64,000 bases of DNA from Tardiphaga robiniae (lineage in GTDB: Bacteria; Pseudomonadota; Alphaproteobacteria; Rhizobiales; Xanthobacteraceae), in the NCBI RefSeq assembly GCF_013359755.1, contig NZ_JABMCJ010000090.1, positions 186,001-250,000 of the forward strand. The letters are read 5' to 3'. The translations under genes and the position numbers were made by a program. A model generated the notes under the pieces. That model did no database searches and had not been told where the DNA came from. It saw only the letters and a list, made by a program, of their open reading frames with translations. Position 1 is the first letter of the stretch; each line of letters begins with the position of its first letter. Positions 57,425-64,000 of this stretch are shown one piece after another.

Positions 57425-57534
57425 GGCACGCGGCCAGCCACACAAAAGCCCTCTCGGATCTCTCTGAATGATGCCGTGTGGTTCAAGGAATTTCGCGACC
57501 CGAGAGACTGGCGCTGTGGCGAATGTCGCGCGCG

Positions 57535-57598
57535 GCCCCTCACCCGCCGCGAAGACGCAGCGACCTCTCCCCGCAAAGAGCGGGGAGAGGTAAGATCA
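57535..57598. repeat. CCTCTCCCCGC-type repeat, unit B (right of pair)
   Basis: GCCCCTCACCCGCCGCGAAG begins the unit, then CCTCTCCCCGC and GCGGGGAGAGG form a hairpin of 11 bp. The end TAAGATCA overlaps the stop codon of the molybdoenzyme gene. Almost the same sequence occurs at 61861-61922. Confidence 0.75.
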
Positions 57599-59938
57599 TT
57601 CCGCCGCTTCCAGCTTCGGCGGGCGCGGCCAGATCACCGGGACCGGCGGATCATAGGCCTGGATCGGCGGCAGGTTGCCGGTGAACTTCTCGACATTCAC
57701 CACCGTGAGCTGGCCGGTGCAGCCCTGCGCCAGGCGCGAGGTGCCGGTGTCCCTTGTCAGCACATTCGGATTGCCGTGCACGCAGAGCGGCTTTTCCTCG
57801 TTCGGATCCTCGGGATCGTAATAGGCGCCGGTCGGCAGCTGCACAACGCCGGCCATCACGTCTTCGGTGACCACCACCGAGGCGAGACACGAACCGCGTT
57901 GATTGAACAGCCTGATGATGTCGCCGTCCTTGATGCCGCGCGCATCGGCGTCGACCGGATGCATGCGCGCGACCTCGCGGCCGCGGCGCTTTTCTGCCGA
58001 ACTATGCCCGCCGAAATCGAGCTGGCTGTGCAGGCGCGACGCCGGCTGATTGGCGACAAGCTGCAGCGGGTTGGTCGCATCGACAGTGTCTTCTGGCGTC
58101 AGCCAGACCGGATGGCCGGGGCAGTCGTCGTAACCGAAGCTGGCGATGGTATCGGACGTGATCTCGATCTTGCCGCTGGTGGTCGGCAGTGGCGTGCCCT
58201 CAGGATCCTCGCGGAATGCGCGCAGCGTGCCGCCATCCAGCGGCAATTGCGGCAGCATGACTTCGCCGGCCGCCCAGAAGGCATCGAAGTCCGGTGCGTC
58301 GAGGCCCTTAGCTTTGAGGCCGTCGTAAGTCGGCTGATACAGATGCTTCAGCCATTCACGCGGCGTGCGGCCTTCGGTGAAGGCGTCGGCAGCGCCGAGG
58401 CGTTCGGACAAGCCGGTGAAGATCGCGTAGTCGTCGCGCGCGTCGCCGAACGGCTCGGCCATCTGATGCATCGCGACCATCATCGGATCGGTTTGCGAGC
58501 TGCCGATGTCCTCGCGCTCCAGGCTCATGGTGCAGGGGAGCACGAAGTCGGCATGGCGTGCCGATGCGGTCCAGGCGAGGTCATGCACCACCAGCGTATC
58601 GATCTGCGCGAAGGCCTTGCGCAGGCGGTTGAGGTCCTGATGGTGATGGAATGGATTGCCGCCAGCCCAATAGACCAGCTTGATATCCGGATAGGTCATA
58701 TGCGCGCCGTTATATTCGAACGGTGCGCCGGGATTGAGCAGCATGTCGCTGACGCGCGCCACCGGGATGAATTCGCTGACGCCGTTCTTGCCCTGCGGCA
58801 GGCCGGCGATCGGCACGGCATTCTGGCGGCGTCCGTAATTGGCGATGGCGCCGAGCGCATAGCCGAAGCCGCCGCCGGGCAGGCCCGATTGTCCGAACAT
58901 CGCCGACAGCACCGAAGCCATCCAGACCGGCTGTTCGCCATGCTTCGCGCGCTGCAGTGAATGCGCAACAACAAAGAGCGCACGCTTGCCGGGCAGGCGA
59001 CGCGCCAGCGTGAGGATGGCGTCGGCAGTGAGGCCGGTGATCGCAGCGGCCCACGCCGCATCCTTCGGCTGGCCGTCGCTGCGGCCCATCAGATAGTCCT
59101 CGAAGATATCCCAGCCATGGGTATGGCTGGCGAGGAACGCGCGGTCATGCGTGCCGTCCATCACGGCGGTGTGCGCGATGCCGAGCATCAGTGCCACATC
59201 GGTGCCGGGACGCGCGGCGACCCAGTCCTGGTTCACTTCATCCGGCAGATCGCTCTTCAGCGGCGAGATCAGCACGAGTTCGCCGCCGCGCTTGCTCAGC
59301 GCGATCATGTCACGATGTTCGGTGTGCTTGCTGATGCCGCCGCCGGCGACGCGCGAGTTCTTGGTGTTCATGCCGCCGAAGGCGAGAATGATATCGGTGT
59401 GCTCGACGATCTCATCCCAGCCGATATTGCGGCGGGTCATGTCTTCGTAGTTGCCGAGGATGTGCGGAATGAGAACCGTCGACGCGCCGGCCGAGTAGCT
59501 GTTGACCGAACGCACATAGCCGCCGAGCGCGACATTCAGAAAACGATGGATCTGGCTCTGCGCGTGATGGAAGCGTCCGGCGCTGGACCAGCCATAGGAG
59601 CCGCCATAGATCGCCCTGGCGCTGTAGGTGTCCTTGACGCGCTTGAGTTCGCCGGCGAGCAGGTCGAGCACCTCGTCCCATTCCATCTCGACGAATGCGT
59701 CGCGGCCGCGACGCTCGTCTGGACCCGGTCCATTTTCGAGCCAGCCACGACGCACCATCGGCTTGGCGATGCGCGCCTTGTGGCGCAGCGCCTCCGGAAA
59801 ATTCTGGATGATCGGATTCGGATCGGGATCGATCGGATGCGGTGTGATGACGAGCTTGCCGTCGACCCACTGTCCGGAAAAGGCACCCCAGTGGGAGCTG
59901 TGCGATTTCTTGGCGTTGTCGTTCGGCTGCTTGGTCAT
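57596..59938 (-). CDS. Molybdopterin oxidoreductase, BisC/DMSO-reductase type
   Basis: A 780-residue molybdenum enzyme of the DMSO-reductase family. The substrate-site segment YGGSYGWSSAG (W117) and the molybdenum-ligand serine expected in SYSAG (S149) place it in the DMSO/TMAO/biotin-sulphoxide reductase class. The N-terminus has no twin-arginine signal, so it should stay in the cytoplasm like BisC, which reduces biotin sulphoxide and methionine sulphoxide. Other landmarks: GMNTKNSRVAGGGISKHTEH, LVYWAGGNPFHHHQDLNRLR, VHDLAWTASARHADFVLPCT. No iron-sulphur cysteines at the N-terminus. Molybdenum cofactor genes are not nearby. Precise substrate is unknown. Confidence 0.9.
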   Translation of the reverse strand: MTKQPNDNAKKSHSSHWGAFSGQWVDGKLVITPHPIDPDPNPIIQNFPEALRHKARIAKPMVRRGWLENGPGPDERRGRDAFVEMEWDEVLDLLAGELKRVKDTYSARAIYGGSYGWSSAGRFHHAQSQIHRFLNVALGGYVRSVNSYSAGASTVLIPHILGNYEDMTRRNIGWDEIVEHTDIILAFGGMNTKNSRVAGGGISKHTEHRDMIALSKRGGELVLISPLKSDLPDEVNQDWVAARPGTDVALMLGIAHTAVMDGTHDRAFLASHTHGWDIFEDYLMGRSDGQPKDAAWAAAITGLTADAILTLARRLPGKRALFVVAHSLQRAKHGEQPVWMASVLSAMFGQSGLPGGGFGYALGAIANYGRRQNAVPIAGLPQGKNGVSEFIPVARVSDMLLNPGAPFEYNGAHMTYPDIKLVYWAGGNPFHHHQDLNRLRKAFAQIDTLVVHDLAWTASARHADFVLPCTMSLEREDIGSSQTDPMMVAMHQMAEPFGDARDDYAIFTGLSERLGAADAFTEGRTPREWLKHLYQPTYDGLKAKGLDAPDFDAFWAAGEVMLPQLPLDGGTLRAFREDPEGTPLPTTSGKIEITSDTIASFGYDDCPGHPVWLTPEDTVDATNPLQLVANQPASRLHSQLDFGGHSSAEKRRGREVARMHPVDADARGIKDGDIIRLFNQRGSCLASVVVTEDVMAGVVQLPTGAYYDPEDPNEEKPLCVHGNPNVLTRDTGTSRLAQGCTGQLTVVNVEKFTGNLPPIQAYDPPVPVIWPRPPKLEAAE

Positions 59939-59967
59939 GCCGGCCCTTCCGTTATGATCCCGTCATA

Positions 59968-61596
59968 TCAATGCTTCTGTCCATAAAGCACGGGAACGGC
60001 CGAGTCGACGATGACTTCGACAAGGCTGACGCCCGGATGTTGCAGACTGGCCGCGAAAGCGCCCGCAAGTTCCGATGATTTGCTCACACGCACCGCATGC
60101 GCGCCCATGCCTTCCGCCAATTTGACGAAATCCAGACCGGGAAGATCCAGCCCGGGAACATTACGCACCTGCATCACCTGGCTGAACGAGCGCATCGCGC
60201 CGTAACCGGAATTGTTGATAACCACTACGGTTAAAGGCAATTTACGCTGCGCGGCGGTCCACAGCGCCTGGATCGAATACATCGCCGAGCCATCGCCGAT
60301 CAGGCAGACGGTGCGCCGATCCGGATAGCCTAGTGCCATGCCGACAGAGGCGGGGAGGGAGTGGCCGAGGCCGCCCGACGACATGGTGTAGAAACTATTG
60401 GCGCCGCGCATCGGAAGATACTTCTGCATCGCCGGGCGATGCGACGGCGCTTCTTCCACCAGCATCGCGTCTGCAGGCATGGCCCGCGATAGCGTGTGCA
60501 GCAGATAATCTATCGGGATCGGGTCAGCACCCGCGGGCGGTGGCGGCAGGATGCGGCCCTTCGCAACATGTCGCTTGGTGTCTGGTAGCAGATCGAGCAG
60601 CAGCTTGAGCGCCGGCTTCATGGTCGCGATGATGCTGGTGCCGATCGGCGCCACGGCCGCCGAGTCCGCATCATCCGTGATCTGGAAGATCGTGGTATCG
60701 CCATCGAAGATCGCGGCATGACCTTCGACGTGGAAGGTGAACACCGGCGCGCCGATCACGACGACGAGATCGTGTTCGCGCAGCGCGTCGGAGAGCTGTG
60801 CCGGCGACGCATGCAGGAACCCCGCGAATTGCGGATGAAGTTCCGGGAAACTGCAACGTGCCGAGAACGGACTGACCCAGACGGCGGCCTTTGTTTTCTC
60901 CGCAAAGCTGACCATGAGATCGACGGCGTTTGCGCGGTCGATGCCGGGGCCGACGATCAATGCAGGGTTCTTGCTTGTGCCGAGTGCGGCGACAAGTTCC
61001 TGCATCGCTGTCGGATCTGGCCCGAGCTCGCGGCTGACATGACGCGCCTCGAGAGGTTGGGCCTGATGCGTCCAGTCGTCGATCGGCACCGACACGAAAG
61101 TCGGTCCGCAAGGCGGCTGCATCGCCACATAATAGGCGCGGGCGATGGCGGCCGGCACATCCTCCGCGCGCGCGGGCTCGACGCTGTATTTCACATAGGG
61201 CCGCGGAAATTCCGACGCGCGTTCCGCATAGAGAAATGCCTGCAGCGGCAGAATGCTGCGCGCCTGCTGGCCGGCGGTGATGACCATCGGCGTTTGGTTG
61301 CGATGCGCGGTGTAGATATTGCCCAGCGCATGGCCGACGCCTGCGGCGGAATGCAGATTGACGAAAGCGGCATTGCGCGTTGCCTGCGCATAGCCATCGG
61401 CCATGCCGATGACCGAGGCTTCCTGCAGGCCAAGCACGTAATCGATATCGTCGGGCCAGTCGGACAGAAACGGCAGTTCCGTCGAGCCGGGATTGCCAAA
61501 GACTTTTTGGATGCCGAAGCCGCGCAACAGATTCAGCGTGGCGTCTTTGACGGTCACGGGAGTACGGGCGGCGGTTGTCTTGCTGTCGCGGGCCAA
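59968..61596 (-). CDS. mdlC: ThDP-dependent decarboxylase, benzoylformate-decarboxylase-like
   Basis: A 542-residue thiamine-diphosphate enzyme. It follows Pseudomonas benzoylformate decarboxylase closely, with its catalytic residues: S38 (GNPGSTELPF), E59 (GLQEASVIG), H82 (NLHSAAG) and the later His in PVFTFHVEGH. The cofactor motif is GDGSAMYSIQALWTAAQRK. The reaction would be decarboxylation of a 2-oxo aromatic acid such as benzoylformate, or carboligation. The mandelate-pathway partners are not adjacent, so the substrate may differ. It lies 30 bases upstream of the molybdoenzyme gene start in the same direction. Confidence 0.88.
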   Translation of the reverse strand: MARDSKTTAARTPVTVKDATLNLLRGFGIQKVFGNPGSTELPFLSDWPDDIDYVLGLQEASVIGMADGYAQATRNAAFVNLHSAAGVGHALGNIYTAHRNQTPMVITAGQQARSILPLQAFLYAERASEFPRPYVKYSVEPARAEDVPAAIARAYYVAMQPPCGPTFVSVPIDDWTHQAQPLEARHVSRELGPDPTAMQELVAALGTSKNPALIVGPGIDRANAVDLMVSFAEKTKAAVWVSPFSARCSFPELHPQFAGFLHASPAQLSDALREHDLVVVIGAPVFTFHVEGHAAIFDGDTTIFQITDDADSAAVAPIGTSIIATMKPALKLLLDLLPDTKRHVAKGRILPPPPAGADPIPIDYLLHTLSRAMPADAMLVEEAPSHRPAMQKYLPMRGANSFYTMSSGGLGHSLPASVGMALGYPDRRTVCLIGDGSAMYSIQALWTAAQRKLPLTVVVINNSGYGAMRSFSQVMQVRNVPGLDLPGLDFVKLAEGMGAHAVRVSKSSELAGAFAASLQHPGVSLVEVIVDSAVPVLYGQKH

Positions 61597-61728
61597 GGTC
61601 GTTTCCTCACGGGATCGGGCAGTTGTCTGCCGTGTGTTGTTGACTCATCAACAGCAGGAGGGGGCCGGGAGTCAATCGGGGAGGTGGGGGCAAAACCGCC
61701 CCGACGGAGCGGAGGCGCGCTGTCGCTC

Positions 61729-61770
61729 CCTCTCCCCGCTCTTGCGCGGGGAGAGGGGTGGGTGAGGGGC
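61729..61770. repeat. CCTCTCCCCGC-type repeat, unit C (left of pair)
   Basis: CCTCTCCCCGC and GCGGGGAGAGG form an 11-bp hairpin with a four-base loop, then a GGGTGAGGGGC tail. It is the same family as 57371-57424 and is inverted relative to unit D. Confidence 0.75.
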
Positions 61771-61860
61771 GGGGCACATCGCCCGCGAAATTTGCAGGAT
61801 GCTCGGGTCGAAGAATTGAGCGATCCGAAAGCGGAGTGAGTTGGGCTCTTACAGCGCAAT

Positions 61861-61922
61861 GCCCCTCACCCGCCGCGAAGACGCGGCGACCTCTCCCCGC
61901 AATGCGGGGAGAGGTAAGATCA
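61861..61922. repeat. CCTCTCCCCGC-type repeat, unit D (right of pair)
   Basis: GCCCCTCACCCGCCGCGAAG then CCTCTCCCCGC, a short loop and GCGGGGAGAGGTAAGATCA. It is nearly the same as unit B at 57535-57598, including the final TAAGATCA. The next gene's stop is 15 bases further on. Confidence 0.75.
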
Positions 61923-61936
61923 GCGCGCTCCTTCGG

Positions 61937-62785
61937 CTACCAGCTCGCGGTCGCCTTCATGGTCGGCGCGCCCTTGTCATTGGCGGTCCAGACGTCGAGC
62001 CCGTCCGCTGTCTCGTTCGCATTCACCGAAAAATCCGCGCCGTCGAACAGCGGTGACACGCCGCGATAGCTGAATTTCGCCGGCGCCTTGCCGCCCTTCA
62101 GCTTGGCGGCGAACTCCACCAGCAGAGCCGCCTGCAGCGGTCCATGAAACACGAGCCCCGGATAGAACTCGACCTTGGTGACATAGTCGCGGTCGTAATG
62201 GATGCGGTGACCGTTGAATGTCAGCGCCGAGTAGCGAAACAGCAGCACGGGATCGGCGTAATGCGTCTCCTGATGCTTGGCCGCAGGGACTTCCTTCGGC
62301 GCGGGGGCCGGCGGCGCCATGGTCGGCATGTCGCGATAGACGATGTCCTGGCGCTCGCGGATGGCGAGGCCGCGCTTGGTGGTGATCAGGTGTTCGACAT
62401 TGACGAAGCACAGCGCGCCGGTGGAGCCGGTCTTCAGATTGACGTCGAGGATCTTCGAGGAGCGCGTGACCTCGTCGCCGACAAGCAATGGCTCGATGAA
62501 CTGCACTTCGCCGCCGGCCCACATACGGCGTGGCAGCGGCACCGGCGGCAGGAAGCCGCCGCGCGCGGGATGGCCATCGCTGCCGAGCTTGTCCATCGCC
62601 GCGACCGGCTGCGCCAGGCACCACTGCGTGGTGAAGGGCGCGGCATCACCGGGCTTCGGCGTGCCGATGTCGAGAAACAGCGTCGCGCGCAGACCCTTCA
62701 CGAGCTGCGCCGTGACCACGTCGGAGGCCTCGTCGGTGCGACCGATCCACTGCTTGAGATGATCGATGTCGAGTTTGTCGGTCAC
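61937..62785 (-). CDS. FAS1-like/MaoC-type acyl-CoA dehydratase or hydratase
   Basis: A 282-residue hot-dog-fold protein with two halves: an N-terminal FAS1-like dehydratase domain (PVPLPRRMWAGGEVQFIEPL) and a C-terminal MaoC-like part with the catalytic-type segment FNGHRIHYDRDYVTKVEFYP. This layout matches itaconyl- or mesaconyl-C4-CoA hydratase and HTD2 proteins. Start is GTG 62785 with GGAGG six bases upstream; the longer frame to 62863 overlaps the next gene and lacks a signal. It should act with the adjacent CoA transferase and acyl-CoA dehydrogenase on a short CoA ester. Confidence 0.87.
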   Translation of the reverse strand: MTDKLDIDHLKQWIGRTDEASDVVTAQLVKGLRATLFLDIGTPKPGDAAPFTTQWCLAQPVAAMDKLGSDGHPARGGFLPPVPLPRRMWAGGEVQFIEPLLVGDEVTRSSKILDVNLKTGSTGALCFVNVEHLITTKRGLAIRERQDIVYRDMPTMAPPAPAPKEVPAAKHQETHYADPVLLFRYSALTFNGHRIHYDRDYVTKVEFYPGLVFHGPLQAALLVEFAAKLKGGKAPAKFSYRGVSPLFDGADFSVNANETADGLDVWTANDKGAPTMKATASW

Positions 62786-62810
62786 GATGACCTCCGTGTG
62801 ATCTTGACGT

Positions 62811-63905
62811 TTACTTCTGCACTTCGCCGATGCCGGGCACGGCGCCGTAGCTGCGCGGCGCATCGACCCACATCGCGGCCGGCGCCGGATACGACACCTC
62901 GCCGTTCGGCGTGTTCACGGTGATGCGGCGCAGATGCGGATGATTGGTGAGATCCGCCATGGTGTTCACTTCCGCAAACGCGATGTCGGCATCCGTTAGC
63001 CGCTTCAGCAGTTCGTCGCGGCTGAGCGATCCGAAGATGTCGCTGACGGTCTGGTCGGTAAAGGCGCGGTTGCGTACGCGCTCGACGCCGTTGACCAGGC
63101 GTGAATCGCTCGCCAGCGCGGCATCGCCGAGCACCTTGGCGCAGAGGATCTTCCATTCGCGCTCGCTCTGGATCGAGATCAGGATGTCCTTGCCGTCCTT
63201 GGAGCGAAACACGCCATAGGGCGCAATGGAGGGATGCGCGAGGCCCATGCGCTTCGGCTCGTTGCCGGCTTCGGCATTGAGCAGCGGCACGGTGAGCCAG
63301 TCGGCCATTACGTCGAACATGGAGATGCGGATATCGGCGCCTTCGCCCGACACCGAGCGACCGATCAGCGCTTCCAGGATCGCCGCATGAGCGGCCGCGC
63401 CGGTGGCGACGTCGACGATGGACACGCCGACGCGCGACGGCCCTTCGGGACCGCCGGTGATCGACGCCAATCCGCTCTCCGCCTGGATCAGCAGGTCATA
63501 GGCCTTGCGATGGGCATAGGGGCCGGTGTCGCCATAGCCGGTAATGGTGCAGCAGATCAGCCGCGGATAGTCCTTGCGCAGCCGCTCGCGGGTGAAGCCG
63601 AGCTTGTCCATCGACCCGGGCTTGAGGTTCTGGATCAGCACGTCGGCGGTGGCGATCAGCTCTTCCATGGCCTTGCGGCCGTCCGGCGTGGAGAGATCAA
63701 CGACGACGGAATCCTTGCCGCGGTTGAGCCAGACGAAGTAGCTGCTCTGGCCCTTCGCCGCGGCGTCGTAACCGCGGGCGAAGTCGCCTTCGGGTCGCTC
63801 GATCTTGATGACATGTGCGCCGGCATCCGCGAGACGCGAACTGCAGAATGGTGCAGCCACCGCCTGTTCAACGGCGATGACGGTCAGTCCCTTGAGCGGC
63901 AGCAT
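62811..63905 (-). CDS. Family III CoA transferase (CaiB/BaiF type), second copy
   Basis: A 364-residue CoA transferase. It has the opening LKGLTVIAVEQAVAAPFCSS and ADAGAHVIKIERPEGDFARG, and the catalytic aspartate in VSIVDVATGAAAHAAILEAL. The family moves CoA between carboxylic acids. It is 25 bases upstream of the hydratase gene start and 9 bases downstream of the acyl-CoA dehydrogenase gene, so the three form an operon. It is shorter than and only distantly like the copy at 41275-42480. Confidence 0.92.
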   Translation of the reverse strand: MLPLKGLTVIAVEQAVAAPFCSSRLADAGAHVIKIERPEGDFARGYDAAAKGQSSYFVWLNRGKDSVVVDLSTPDGRKAMEELIATADVLIQNLKPGSMDKLGFTRERLRKDYPRLICCTITGYGDTGPYAHRKAYDLLIQAESGLASITGGPEGPSRVGVSIVDVATGAAAHAAILEALIGRSVSGEGADIRISMFDVMADWLTVPLLNAEAGNEPKRMGLAHPSIAPYGVFRSKDGKDILISIQSEREWKILCAKVLGDAALASDSRLVNGVERVRNRAFTDQTVSDIFGSLSRDELLKRLTDADIAFAEVNTMADLTNHPHLRRITVNTPNGEVSYPAPAAMWVDAPRSYGAVPGIGEVQK

Positions 63906-63914
63906 GGGTCTATC

Positions 63915-64000
63915 TCAATATGAGCGCGGCATGCCGAGCACGTGCTCGGCCACGAAGGACAGGATCAGGTTGGTCGAGATCGGCGCCACCTGATACAGAC
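63915..64000 (-). CDS. Acyl-CoA dehydrogenase, C-terminal end (5' part outside window)
   Basis: The frame on the minus strand reads LYQVAPISTNLILSFVAEHV followed by LGMPRSY and a stop at 63915-63917. This is the typical end of an acyl-CoA dehydrogenase. The catalytic glutamate and flavin site are outside the window. It is the first visible gene of the CoA-ester operon. Confidence 0.8.
   Translation of the reverse strand, partial: LYQVAPISTNLILSFVAEHVLGMPRSY

Larger units (their letters stand above)
61597..61936. other. Intergenic region with inverted repeat pair
   Basis: 340 bases between two minus-strand genes. It contains the promoter region of the ThDP-enzyme gene (GGAAACGACC lies just before its start) and repeat units C and D, annotated separately. 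No gene is supported. Confidence 0.5.

Noticed and set aside
57476-58960. A 494-codon plus-strand frame over the 3' half of the molybdoenzyme gene
   Set aside because: Opposite-strand shadow of a well-supported gene; product has no domain and starts inside a repeat unit.
1-64000. tRNA, rRNA, insertion sequences, prophage or CRISPR
   Set aside because: No transposase, integrase, terminase or Cas protein was found among the frames, and no cloverleaf or regularly spaced repeat was noticed. A tRNA scan would settle this for RNA genes.

Overview
The window reads as a piece of an alphaproteobacterial chromosome, most likely Nitrobacteraceae (the Bradyrhizobium / Rhodopseudomonas / Tardiphaga / Afipia group). 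This rests on the GC-rich, densely packed sequence, the rhizobial-type haem-uptake cluster (hmuTUV, hemP, hmuR, IsdG-like hmuQ, hutX), a short PutA without a DNA-binding domain divergent from an Lrp-type regulator, ycjX-ycjF, and families of palindromic intergenic repeats. The placement is inference; no rRNA or tRNA gene was seen. I also saw no prophage, insertion sequence or CRISPR array.

Region by region. 1-12,100: a probable catabolic island with the 3' end of an aldehyde dehydrogenase gene, an IclR regulator, a three-subunit molybdenum hydroxylase, an ACMSD-like amidohydrolase and an NMT1/SsuA-type ABC importer. Facing it are an FAD/NAD(P) oxidoreductase, a CodA-like deaminase with an altered specificity residue, and a stand-alone receiver protein. 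12,245-18,970: a complete haem acquisition locus (outer-membrane receptor, ABC importer, HemP, haem-degrading monooxygenase, HutX). 18,976-25,411: a LysR regulator divergent from a five-gene branched-chain-amino-acid-type ABC importer, ending in a protein that looks like a duplicated RidA fold. 25,417-34,681, all minus strand: a SulP-STAS-cNMP transporter, glycogen synthase, MFS and MATE exporters with an HxlR regulator, and an acyl-CoA synthetase.

34,870-42,480: lemA with two TPM-domain genes, a GST, a membrane-anchored coiled-coil protein, a one-haem exported protein with a 52-residue membrane partner, a fasciclin protein and a CoA transferase. 42,758-48,125: putA/putR, an exported possible transglutaminase-like protein, a cold-shock protein and a His/Gly-rich exported peptide. 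48,292-57,349: a nucleotide cyclase with an SdhC-like haem anchor and a [2Fe-2S] ferredoxin domain, a GT39 glycosyltransferase, an ArsR-type regulator beside a RidA gene, ycjX-ycjF, a haemolysin-III protein and an SDR. 57,596-64,000, minus strand: a BisC-type molybdoenzyme, a benzoylformate-decarboxylase-like enzyme, and a CoA cluster (MaoC-type hydratase, CoA transferase, acyl-CoA dehydrogenase).

How the parts connect. Several units can be read as pathways: haem capture, import and degradation; proline oxidation under local control; and import plus attack on an unidentified, probably N-heteroaromatic, compound in the first 12 kb. The most unusual single gene is the redox-type cyclase at 48,292-50,052. 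A cyclic-nucleotide-binding domain fused to the SulP transporter at 25,417-27,630 is a possible downstream target, which is inference only.
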